DNA from: CBDDBU01 sp965226045
GTDB taxonomy: Bacteria > Pseudomonadota > Alphaproteobacteria > VGEJ01
Reading direction: 5' to 3'
Assembly: GCA_965226045.1 (NCBI GenBank)
Contig: CBDDBU010000024.1
Location: forward strand, 124,001-188,000
DNA length: 64,000 nucleotides
In this document: positions 27,188 through 35,083 of the stretch, in pieces
Layout of the letters: the number at the start of each line of letters is the position of its first letter
How positions within the stretch are numbered: position 1 is the first letter of the stretch
Position numbers and translations under genes: made by a program
Notes under the pieces: generated by a model
What the model saw: only the letters and a program-made list of their open reading frames with translations
Databases searched by the model: none
What the model was told of the DNA's origin: nothing

Positions 27188-28207
27188 ATGACGACAGGCC
27201 ACTTCTCCTCCCCAGGATCGATGCTGCCGCTGGTCGTGCCTATGACCACGGCGACGGCAGGTCGGCCCGCCACCGCGGCGGCGCCGGGCCAGGAGACGCT
27301 GGCTGCGGTGGTGAAGATTGCCGCCGAGATTCCGTCCACGGGCCGCACGGCGGAGGCGCTCGGGACCTATCGGGAGGGATGCGGCGTGGTGATCGGCGAT
27401 GATGGTCTGATCCTGACCGTGGGCTACCTGATCGTCGAGGCCAAGGCGGTGGCGGTGCGGGCCCGGGACGACGCGATGGTGCCGGCGACGGTGGTCGGCT
27501 ACGACCACGAATCGGGCTTTGGCTTGGTGCGCGCCAACAAACCGCTGGGGGTCGCGCCCATGGAGCTTGGGGATTCCGATAAGTTGATGGAGCGCGAGCC
27601 GGTGGTCCTCGCCTCGGCCGGCGGCTCAGCGGCGGCGACCGGGGCCTATGTTGTGTCGCGCAGGGAATTCGCGGGCTATTGGGAATATCTTCTGGACCAG
27701 GCGATCTTCACCACCCCGCCCCACGACAATTGGGCCGGCGCCGCCTTGATCGGCCGCGACGGACGGCTCGGCGGCATCGGCTCGTTAATGGTGAACAACA
27801 CCTTGGCCGAGGATCGCCCGCTGCCTGGCAACATGTTCATGCCGATTAACGCGCTGGCGGCGGTCATGGGCGACCTGTTGGAGCATGGCCAGCCGCTCCG
27901 GCCCCAGCGCCCGTGGCTCGGTCTGTTCGCGGGTGAGAGCTTGGGCCGTCTGGTGGTGACCCGCGTTTCGCCCGATTCGCCGGCCGAGCGGGCCGGTGTA
28001 CGCGATGGCGACGTCATCCTCGGTGTCGCTGGGGAACCGGTGATAACGCTGGCCGCTTTCTTGCGACGGCTGTGGTCGCTGGGCGATGCCGGTATCGAAC
28101 TGACCCTGATGCTGCTGTCGGAGACGGCGGTTCGCGAGGTGACGGTGCGGACGGCAAGCCGGCTGGACTATCTACAGATCCACCGATCGGATGAAAGCCC
28201 GGGCTGA
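27188..28207 (+). CDS. S1C (DegP-like) protein with PDZ domain, catalytic triad not evident
   Basis: A 339-residue trypsin-fold protein with a C-terminal PDZ domain (VVTRVSPDSPAERAGVRDGD). The sites that normally hold the triad have diverged: the histidine region reads LILTVGYLIVEA where active enzymes have a GH motif, the aspartate region reads DHESGFGLVRA, and the serine region reads DNWAGAALIGRDG where GNSGG is expected. It is therefore probably a non-proteolytic binding protein or regulator. It is transcribed divergently from rplU. No clear signal peptide is seen with this start; methionines at residues 12 and 19 are alternatives. Confidence 0.8.
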   Translation: MTTGHFSSPGSMLPLVVPMTTATAGRPATAAAPGQETLAAVVKIAAEIPSTGRTAEALGTYREGCGVVIGDDGLILTVGYLIVEAKAVAVRARDDAMVPATVVGYDHESGFGLVRANKPLGVAPMELGDSDKLMEREPVVLASAGGSAAATGAYVVSRREFAGYWEYLLDQAIFTTPPHDNWAGAALIGRDGRLGGIGSLMVNNTLAEDRPLPGNMFMPINALAAVMGDLLEHGQPLRPQRPWLGLFAGESLGRLVVTRVSPDSPAERAGVRDGDVILGVAGEPVITLAAFLRRLWSLGDAGIELTLMLLSETAVREVTVRTASRLDYLQIHRSDESPG

Positions 28208-28401
28208 CCGCGCCCAGGCTCGCCGGCGGGAAGGGGCCAGCGGAGTTAAGCCTAGAGCGTAAGCCGATCTTTACTCTCAGGGCTTAGAACGGGCGGCGTG
28301 GCTCAAGCCTCCCCAACGATCAAGCGGCGCAGCTGCGGGCCCCTGCGCGCCATCTACCCAGTTTTGCCGATCGATTCCACCCCTGACGCCCGAGCTGGTT
28401 C

Positions 28402-30212
28402 ATGAAGGCCGACATCGACGTGTTGATCGCGTGCGCGGATGCTCGCCAACGCGTGGCGATCGATCGAGCCCTTGCCCTGGCGCAAACGTCGGCGAAGGTT
28501 TGGGCCGTCGGCCATGGGCGGAACATAGCGTCGAAACTCGCCCGTGGCCGCATTGACTGCCTCATTCTCGATTCAGAGTTGCCGGGCCCCTGCGCGACCA
28601 AATTGGTGGGCCAGATACGCGAGCAAGGCTTCGACGTTCCGATCATTCTGCTGATCGCGGCGCTTCCAGACGACGCTTACGTCATCGCGCGAGTGGCTGG
28701 GGTGACCGAGTGCGTCGAGAAGACCGAACTGGCCACGGCGCGCGGCGCCCGCCGTCTGGCGGCGGCGATCCGGGTCGGCGTGGCCGAGGGACTGGCGAGC
28801 CGGGCAAAGAAGGAACTCGCGCGCCGCGCCATCTACGATCAACTGACCGACCTGCCCAACCGGGTTCTTCTCCTCGACCGCCTCCAACAACTGATAGCCA
28901 TCGCCGGTCGCGAGGGTCACTTCGTCGCGCTGTTGATGATGGATTTGGATGGATTTGGGGACGTCAACAAATCGCTGGGCCACGATATCGGCGATCGGCT
29001 GCTGCAGGAAGTGAGTGCCCGGCTGCGTGCGGTCGCCCGCGATTCCGATACCGTCGCCCGCGTCGACGGCGATGCCTTCGCCTGTGTCGTCACGACCGGC
29101 ACCCATCAGGCCGGCGCGGTGGTGGTCGCCGATAAGGTTCGCCAGGCGATGGCGTGCCCGTTCGTGATTCAGGGCCGCGAGCTGGCGATCGGACTGCGCA
29201 TTGGCATCGCGGTCTACCCGCTGCACGCCACGGACGGCGCGACCTTGCTGCGTCGCGCCGCCGCCACCACCGCCGCCGCCAAGTTGGCGCCATCGGGTGT
29301 CGAGGTCTATGCCGGCGACGACAATCGCGATCTGCGGCGCCTGTCGTTGGTCAGCGAGCTCCGCACCGCGACCGACCGAGGCCAGATGGCCATACATTTC
29401 CAACCGAAGGTGGCGTTCACCGATGGTCAGCTGAACGGCGTCGAGGTGCTCTTGCGGTGGCTTCCGAGCGATCGTGAGCCGATTCCCCCTGACCAATTCA
29501 TTCCGCTCGCCGAGGAGACCGGATCTATCCTGCCCCTGACACGTTGGGTACTGCGCGGCGTGCTCGCTCAGTACGGCGAGTGGCACCGCGCCGGTCACAC
29601 GTTGCGTTTTCGGTCAATCTGTCACCACTGACTCTTCAAGACCGCAATTTTTCCGACGAGGTGGGCGCTATGCTCGATCGCGGCGAAATGCCGCCGCACC
29701 GCCTCACGTTTGAGATCACCGAAGGCGCGATCATGTCCGACATCTCGTGGGCGACCCAGACCCTGGAGCGGCTGGCGAGCATGGGCGTGCACCTTTCGAT
29801 CGACGATTTTGGTACCGGCTATTCGTCCCTGGCCAATCTGCAGCGGCTGCCAGTTGAGGAGATCAAGGTCGACAAGTCCTTTGTCTGCAACATGACCACG
29901 CGCGCGGACGACGCGGTGATTGTTCGATTGGTGGTCGAACTGGGGCGTAATCTCGGCCTTCACGTCGTCGCCGAGGGAGTCGAGGACCAGGCAACCTGGG
30001 CGCATTTGGCCGGCCTCGACTGCCCCCTGGCGCAGGGTTGCTTCATCGGCCGATCTATCGATGCGCCGACCGCCGTGGAGCTTTGTCGGCGCCGATTCGG
30101 TGGGTGCGGCGAGATCGGCCTGACCGTCGCGCAAGGTCCTCGCAAAGAAAAAAAGGGCGCCAGAGGGCGGTCTGACGTAGACCAACCTCTGGCGCCCAGG
30201 GCGCCTCGCTAA
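28402..30212 (+). pseudogene. REC-GGDEF-EAL cyclic-di-GMP signalling protein, frameshifted
   Basis: The first frame encodes a receiver-like domain (phospho-acceptor aspartate in CLILDSELPG), a GGDEF domain, and the start of an EAL domain (FQPKVAFTDGQLNGVEVLLR). The frame then shifts by one base near 29605 (HTLRFRSI in one frame, AFSVNLSPLTL in the next), and the second frame finishes the EAL domain with DDFGTGYSSL, VDKSFV and AEGVEDQ. The GGDEF signature is changed to DGDAF, so diguanylate cyclase activity is unlikely, while the EAL residues visible look functional. If the shift is real, the phosphodiesterase is lost; one added base would restore a protein of about 603 residues. Confidence 0.75.
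30144..30197 (-). terminator. Leftward rho-independent terminator-like hairpin
   Basis: A perfect 12-bp stem GGGCGCCAGAGG (30155-30166) pairs with CCTCTGGCGCCC (30186-30197). Read on the minus strand it is followed by TTTTTTTTCTTT, the form of an intrinsic terminator for leftward transcription. It lies inside the 3' end of the EAL frame on the plus strand. No recognisable minus-strand gene precedes it. Confidence 0.65.
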
Positions 30213-30831
30213 CGCCCTGGCACGGCGACGTACCACACCGCCCACCAGACGCCGGCGCCCGAAAGGCACGGGGTCGATAAGCGGCGGTCTCGCGACGGAC
30301 ACGGCCCGGGCGCCGGAGGTTGACGCCGTACTGGACCGCTGCGGCGGCTGCCAGGGAGAAGACAACCGCACAGCTGAAGCCGTCGCGCTACTGGCCGTCC
30401 CCCCGAGTGGCCGCTCATGACGTTGGCGGGCGCTGCCGCGCGCGCGCCGATCTAGCGGCCACACAGGATGGTCTTGCCAAGCCAGTCGCCCGATCTCGCG
30501 ATGCGGGATCCTGGCCAGGAGCCTGAAGGACGCGGGCGGTGACACTAGGTCTCGTGCCGCCCATTCGCCACTCAAACCGCCACTCAACCGCGCGGCACAA
30601 GTATTCAAAACAACGGGGAGTATTGGCAATGAATATGTTGCCGCACCCACCAAATATCTGTGCACAACACTGCTTTTTCTTACACACGCCGTCCACAAAC
30701 TATCCACATAGTTCTTCACAATGTCGACGCTCGAACAGGCGAAGCGGCGGCGGCGGCGTTTGCCAGTTGCTTTGGTCCCACGGAGATGAAAACATACGCG
30801 CCGAGACGATGGTTGGAGCGGGCCACCGTCG
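30213..30831. other. Gene-free region between EAL gene and mlaC, with DnaA-box-like cluster
   Basis: No convincing protein or known RNA was recognised in these 619 bases. The left half is GC-rich. The right half (about 30555-30720) is clearly AT-richer and holds two direct repeats CGCCACTCAA (30566-30575 and 30578-30587) and four 9-mers resembling the DnaA box TTATNCACA: TGTGCACAA at 30659-30667 (reverse strand), CCGTCCACA at 30689-30697, CTATCCACA at 30700-30708 and TTCTTCACA at 30712-30720. The pattern resembles a replication origin or DnaA-regulated promoter, but this is only suggestive. Confidence 0.4.
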
Positions 30832-31446
30832 ATGATTTCCCGTCGGGGAGCAGTATTGGGTTTGCTGACGTTGGCGGTCGCGGGGCGTGTTCGTCCGCTG
30901 GCGGCCGCGACGGGTGACGCCTCGCGCTTTATCGGCGAGCTTGGCGACCAGGCGCTCGGCGAACTGGGCTCGGACGGCGGCAGCCTCGATCGGCGCGAAG
31001 CGCGCTTCCGCGAACTGCTGCGCAATGGCTTCGACCTTCCGTTCATCGCCCGTTTCACGCTCGGCAAGACCTGGCGTCGCGCCACGCCCGATCAACAGAG
31101 CGAGTTCGTGGAAGCATTTGGCGCCTATGTGCTCCGGACCTATTCCATGCGGTTCGGCGGCTACGCAGGTGAGACTATGACGATCGTCTCGGAGCGCGCG
31201 TCGGGCGATAAGGACGTTGTGGTGCGGACGCGCATCGATCGTCCCCGTGGGGCGCCGGTCGACGCGCAGTGGCGTGTCAGAACGACGAGCGGGAAATTGC
31301 GCATTATCGACGTGATGGTCGAGGGGATCAGCATGGCGGTCACGCAGCGCGACGAATTCGCCTCCGTGATCCAAAGCCATGGACTCGATGGCCTGATCGA
31401 GATGTTGCGCGCGCGCACCAACAAGATGACGGCGGTGTCACAATGA
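30832..31446 (+). CDS. mlaC: MlaC-family phospholipid-binding protein
   Basis: A 204-residue periplasmic carrier of the Mla system, which moves phospholipids from the outer to the inner membrane. It has a signal with a twin arginine (MISRRGAVLGLLTLAVAG), then the MlaC/Ttg2D domain: RFRELLRNGFDLPFIARFTL, GKTWRRATPDQQSEFVEAFG, and the terminal DVMVEGISMAVTQRDEF. The stop overlaps the next ATG (ATGA), and mlaA lies one gene further on, which supports the assignment. Confidence 0.92.
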   Translation: MISRRGAVLGLLTLAVAGRVRPLAAATGDASRFIGELGDQALGELGSDGGSLDRREARFRELLRNGFDLPFIARFTLGKTWRRATPDQQSEFVEAFGAYVLRTYSMRFGGYAGETMTIVSERASGDKDVVVRTRIDRPRGAPVDAQWRVRTTSGKLRIIDVMVEGISMAVTQRDEFASVIQSHGLDGLIEMLRARTNKMTAVSQ

Positions 31447-32258
31447 GCGGAGCGGGCATTGCGAGATCGCTAATGCTGGCTCTGGCATTGGGGCTAGGCA
31501 CCGGGGGTGGAGGCGCGCTCGGGGCGAATTTCGAGGCCGGGTGGTCGGCCTACCAGCGCGGTGATTTCGCGACCGCGCTCGACGAATGGCGCCCCCTGGC
31601 GGAGGCCGGCGACGCGCGGGCGCAATTCAACCTCGGCGTGATGCATAACGACGGCCGTGGCGTCGACCAGAACTTTGAGACCGCGATCCGCTACTGGCGA
31701 CAAGCGGCCGAGTTGGGCTTCGCGCCGGCTCAGCACAACCTCGCGAGCAGCTATATCGCCGGGGTTGGTGTCGCCGAGGACCACCAACGGGCGATCGACT
31801 GGCTCCAACGAGCGGCTAACCAGCATTTACCGCGTTCTCAGTACACGCTGGGCAAGATGTACCTGAGCGGGTTGGGCGTCTCGCGCGATGCGCGCGAGGG
31901 GTTGTTCTGGATCCTCAAAGCCGCGGAAGTGGGGTTCGTGCCGGCCGCCTACAACGCCGGCAAGATGTACCGCGACGGGCTCGGCATCGCGGTTGACTAC
32001 ACCAGGGCGGTGCGGTGGTTTCGGGTCGCGGCGGAGCAGGACTACGCCAAGGCGCAGCGTGCCCTCGGTCAACGCTATGCCTTGGGCCAGGGCGTCGCGC
32101 GCAGCGATGTCGAGGGTTTGAAGTGGATGGCGCTTGCGGCCCGGCACGGGCTCGAGGAGGCCGAGCAGCTCCGTGAGGAGCTGGTCGCGAGCATGAGCGC
32201 GGCGGACATCGCGGCGGCCGAGGCCTTGGTTCGCGATTGGCGGCCCGCCGATCGCTGA
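31443..32258 (+). CDS. Sel1-repeat (TPR-like) secreted protein
   Basis: A 271-residue protein with a signal peptide (SLMLALALGLGTGGGGALGA) and about six Sel1-like repeats of 36 residues, for example AQFNLGVMHNDGRGVDQNFE, SQYTLGKMYLSGLGVSRD and AYNAGKMYRDGLGIAVDY. Such repeats bind partner proteins in the periplasm. ATG 31443 overlaps the mlaC stop, so the long frame extending upstream to 31269 is not used. Its place between mlaC and mlaA hints at an envelope or lipid-transport role. Confidence 0.9.
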   Translation: MSGAGIARSLMLALALGLGTGGGGALGANFEAGWSAYQRGDFATALDEWRPLAEAGDARAQFNLGVMHNDGRGVDQNFETAIRYWRQAAELGFAPAQHNLASSYIAGVGVAEDHQRAIDWLQRAANQHLPRSQYTLGKMYLSGLGVSRDAREGLFWILKAAEVGFVPAAYNAGKMYRDGLGIAVDYTRAVRWFRVAAEQDYAKAQRALGQRYALGQGVARSDVEGLKWMALAARHGLEEAEQLREELVASMSAADIAAAEALVRDWRPADR

Positions 32259-32271
32259 TCGGCAATCCGGC

Positions 32272-33432
32272 ATGGTGGGGAGATGGAGAGGGATTGGGCC
32301 GCTGGTCATGGCGGCCTGGGCGATGCTCGCGAGCACGTCGGCCGAGGCGGCACTTCCGGCCGCGCTGGCGGCGCGCATCCAGGAGGCTGCCGCCCAATCA
32401 CGGCATTTGGTGGCCCAGGAAGCGGCCTTTGCTGGCGGCCTCGATGACCAACGCTTGGGCGCCGCCTTCACCTCGAAAGCAGGTCGCCGGGCTGAGATGA
32501 CGCTCAACAGCGTCGTCATCGGCGCGATCGCCCAGCATCCGGCGCTCACAGCCGAAATTGTGGTGGCCGCGATCAGTGCGGCGCCGGAGCAGCGGGCGAG
32601 CATAATGCGCGACGTAAGCGAGGCCTATCCGGGTTTCGCCGTCGCAGCTAGCCGTGCTGCTGGCGCGCCGCTCGTGATCGAGCGGCGATTCGTGGGTTCG
32701 ACCGATTCGCCGTCGCGCGAGGCCGACTTTGAACCAGCGGGGGAGTTCGCGGGCGAGACCACGGACGCGCCCGGCCGCGAGGCGATCTCTGATCCGCTGG
32801 AAGGCCTGAACCGTGTCATCTTCACCCTCAACGATGGCCTCGACATTTCTGTCTTGCGTCCCGTCGCCGCACTGTACGGCTTTGTCATGCCGGCGATGGT
32901 CAAGCGCGGCGTCAGCAACTTCTTCGACAATCTGAATGCGCCGGTTGTTCTGGCCAACGACGTCTTGCAACTCGAGTTCGCGGACGCAGCGACGACGACG
33001 GGTCGTTTCGTCGTCAACTCGACGGTCGGAGTGCTCGGTCTGTTCGATGTGGCGGAGAACTTCGGCCTGCCCGACCATCCCGCCGACTTCGGCCAAACCC
33101 TGTACGCCTACGGGGTGGGGCCGGGACCCTATCTGGTACTGCCGTTGCTCGGGCCCAGCACCACTCGTCATGGCGTAGGCAAAGTCGTGGATACTTTCCT
33201 CGATCCACTCACCTACGTGCTCGAACCCGGCCCGAGCTTCGCGCGTGGGGCGGCCGAGGCGGTGGCGGGGCGCGAGCAGCTGCTGGCGCCGCTCGAAGAC
33301 CTGCGCGCGACTTCGATCGACTACTACGCGGCGCTGCGTAGCGCCTATTATCAGGACCGCCGGGTGGTTCTGCGGAAGGGGAGCTTGGCGGATGCACCGG
33401 ACCTCGACGCCATGTTCGATGCCGCCGAGTGA
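32272..33432 (+). CDS. mlaA: MlaA (VacJ) family protein with N-terminal extension
   Basis: A 386-residue protein. Residues 150-375 form the MlaA domain: DPLEGLNRVIFTLNDGLDIS, RGVSNFFDNLNAPVVLANDV, FVVNSTVGVLGLFDVAENFG, FGQTLYAYGVGPGPYLVLPL and the terminal YYAALRSAYYQDRR. MlaA sits in the outer membrane and removes misplaced phospholipids with MlaC. There is a signal peptide but no lipobox cysteine is visible. Residues 27-145 are an extra Ala-rich helical region not present in typical MlaA of about 250 residues. Confidence 0.92.
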   Translation: MVGRWRGIGPLVMAAWAMLASTSAEAALPAALAARIQEAAAQSRHLVAQEAAFAGGLDDQRLGAAFTSKAGRRAEMTLNSVVIGAIAQHPALTAEIVVAAISAAPEQRASIMRDVSEAYPGFAVAASRAAGAPLVIERRFVGSTDSPSREADFEPAGEFAGETTDAPGREAISDPLEGLNRVIFTLNDGLDISVLRPVAALYGFVMPAMVKRGVSNFFDNLNAPVVLANDVLQLEFADAATTTGRFVVNSTVGVLGLFDVAENFGLPDHPADFGQTLYAYGVGPGPYLVLPLLGPSTTRHGVGKVVDTFLDPLTYVLEPGPSFARGAAEAVAGREQLLAPLEDLRATSIDYYAALRSAYYQDRRVVLRKGSLADAPDLDAMFDAAE

Positions 33433-34079
33433 GGTGACGAACAAGACGGGTGAGGTGGCCGCCGACCGCGCACCCTCAGGCGCCGCCTTTGTTCATCCCA
33501 GCGCCGCGATTCATGGCGACGTGCGCCTTGGCGAGAGGAGTTCGGTGTGGGTCAACGCGGTCATCAGGGCCGAGATTCACGCGGTCGACATCGGACCATA
33601 CGCTAACGTTCAAGCACTTCGTTATGCTCCATGCCGGCGTTCGGATCGGCGCCTACTGCTCGATCACGCATCACGCGACGATTCACGGCGCGACGATCGG
33701 CGAGAACTGCTTGATCGGCAGCAATGCCACGGTGATGGACGGTTGTCGCATCGGCGCGAATTGTGTTATCGGCGCCGGCGCTGTTTTGATCGAGGGCACA
33801 GAGGTGCCCGACAACGCGGTGGTGGTGGGTGTCCCGGCGAAGGTGGTGGCGCGGCGCGACAACTTCGTCGCCAATCGCCTCAATGCTTTCGCCTATTATC
33901 ACAACGCTTTCGGCTATGCTTTCGCCTATCATCACAACGCTTTCGGCTATGGCCGGGGCGATCACCGCGTCTGGGCGAGCGCGGCGTACGCGCGCACCGA
34001 GGCGGCGGAGTGCGAGCGGTTGGAGGCGATGGGGCGGCGCAGCGCCGATCTCATCGAGGCGGGAGCAAGGGCGACATGA
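33419..34079 (+). pseudogene. Gamma-carbonic-anhydrase-like hexapeptide protein, frameshifted
   Basis: The left-handed beta-helix family is clear: VHPSAAIHGDVRLGERSSVW in the first frame, then, after a shift near 33612, FVMLHAGVRIGAYCSITHHA with the metal-ligand pattern THHATIHGATIG, and GAVLIEGTEVPDNAVVVGVP. One reading frame gives GPYANVQ and the other HFVMLH, so a single-base indel separates them. The C-terminus contains a 33-bp tandem duplication (33885-33950). A GTG at 33434 is an alternative start. The end overlaps dgcN (ATGA). An intact gene would probably encode a carbonic anhydrase-like or acyltransferase-like trimer. Confidence 0.75.
33885..33950. repeat. 33-bp tandem duplication in the carbonic-anhydrase-like gene
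   Basis: Two adjacent 33-bp copies (33885-33917 and 33918-33950) differ at one base and encode AFAYYHNAFGY then AFAYHHNAFGY. The duplication keeps the frame. Confidence 0.92.
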
Positions 34080-35083
34080 GCGAACCGGCGTTGAAGGCAC
34101 CGTATCTCCTGTTTCTCGGCGATGCGCGCGACCAATTGGCCGCCAAGACGGCGAGTGGCGTGGCCGACTGGCGCCCCGAGTGGTGTCTTGGCCAAATTCG
34201 GCTTGAGGGCTGCGAGGCCGACCTTGGCCTCGACGACCTGAGTATCGCCGAGGCGGCCGAGCGCGGCGCGCGGACGCTGGTCATCGGTGTCGCTAACCAG
34301 GGCGGCTTCATGCCAAAGACCTGGACCGCCACCATGGTCGAAGCGCTCGAGCGCGGCCTCGACATCGCGAGCGGTCTCCATACGCGGCTTGGCGACATTG
34401 CCGAAGTGGGCGCGGCGGCGCAGCGCCTCGGCCGACGCCTGTTCGATGTCCGTCACCCTAGCCGGTCCTTCAAGACCGGCACGGGCGCCCGGCGGGCGGG
34501 CCAGCGGCTGTTGACCGTTGGGACCGACTGCAGTTGCGGCAAGATGTACACCTCGCTCGCCCTCGAACGAGAGCTGCAGGCGCGCGGCGTCAGTGCGGCT
34601 TTCCGGGCTACCGGGCAGACCGGAATCTTCATCGCCGGCAGCGGAGTGTCGGTCGACGCAGTCGTGTCGGACTTCATCTCGGGCGCCACCGAATGGCTAT
34701 CGCCGGCTGGCCAACCCGCCGCCTGGGATCTGATCGAGGGCCAGGGTTCGCTGTTCCACCCGGCCTACGCCGGCGTAAGTCTTGGCCTGCTGCATGGCGC
34801 CCAGCCAGATGCGCTTGTGCTGTGCCACGAGCCAACACGCACCCACATGAGGGGGCTTGCGGATTATTCCATCCCCGAACTAGACGCGTGCATGAAGGCA
34901 AACTTGGCGGCCGCGCATCTCACCAACCCGAACGCCCGCTTCGTCGGCATAAGCATGAACACGAGCGCCCTCGATGGCGAGGCGGCGGGGCGGGTGCTCG
35001 CCGCGACCGGCGCCGCGACGGGCCTCCCTTGCGTTGATCCCATGGCCGGCGGCGTCGGACCGATCGTTGACAATCTCCTCTAG
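34076..35083 (+). CDS. dgcN: DUF1611 family protein, DgcN-type D-glutamate N-acetyltransferase
   Basis: A 335-residue member of the DUF1611 family. Recognisable parts are GVANQGGFMPKTWTATMVEA, the P-loop-like TVGTDCSCGKMYTSLALERE, TGIFIAGSGVSVDAVVSDFI, and EGQGSLFHPAYAGVSLGLLH. In the marine D-glutamate catabolic pathway DgcN acetylates D-glutamate and DgcA epimerises the product. The next gene here is a DgcA-type epimerase overlapping this one, which strongly supports the assignment over a generic DUF1611 call. The ATG overlaps the preceding stop. Confidence 0.8.
   Translation: MSEPALKAPYLLFLGDARDQLAAKTASGVADWRPEWCLGQIRLEGCEADLGLDDLSIAEAAERGARTLVIGVANQGGFMPKTWTATMVEALERGLDIASGLHTRLGDIAEVGAAAQRLGRRLFDVRHPSRSFKTGTGARRAGQRLLTVGTDCSCGKMYTSLALERELQARGVSAAFRATGQTGIFIAGSGVSVDAVVSDFISGATEWLSPAGQPAAWDLIEGQGSLFHPAYAGVSLGLLHGAQPDALVLCHEPTRTHMRGLADYSIPELDACMKANLAAAHLTNPNARFVGISMNTSALDGEAAGRVLAATGAATGLPCVDPMAGGVGPIVDNLL

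Noticed and set aside
26336..27508. A 390-residue protein ending in L27
   Set aside because: Upstream of ATG 26593 the frame is antisense or shadow sequence over rplU and the next gene; L27 itself is complete with 85 residues.
30213..30560. Possible tmRNA, RNase P RNA, SRP RNA or 6S RNA on the minus strand upstream of the terminator
   Set aside because: None of the conserved core motifs of these RNAs could be found by eye, so no family is claimed; the unexplained terminator is reported instead.
29622..31085. Long minus-strand open frame (487 codons) over the EAL gene and mlaC
   Set aside because: It is a GC-driven shadow frame with no domain, and it runs antisense to two recognisable proteins.
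33245..35083. A single 612-codon open frame joining the carbonic-anhydrase start to DgcN
   Set aside because: The frame is open by chance; the middle portion reads nonsense where the other frame shows hexapeptide repeats, and dgcN has its own overlapping ATG.
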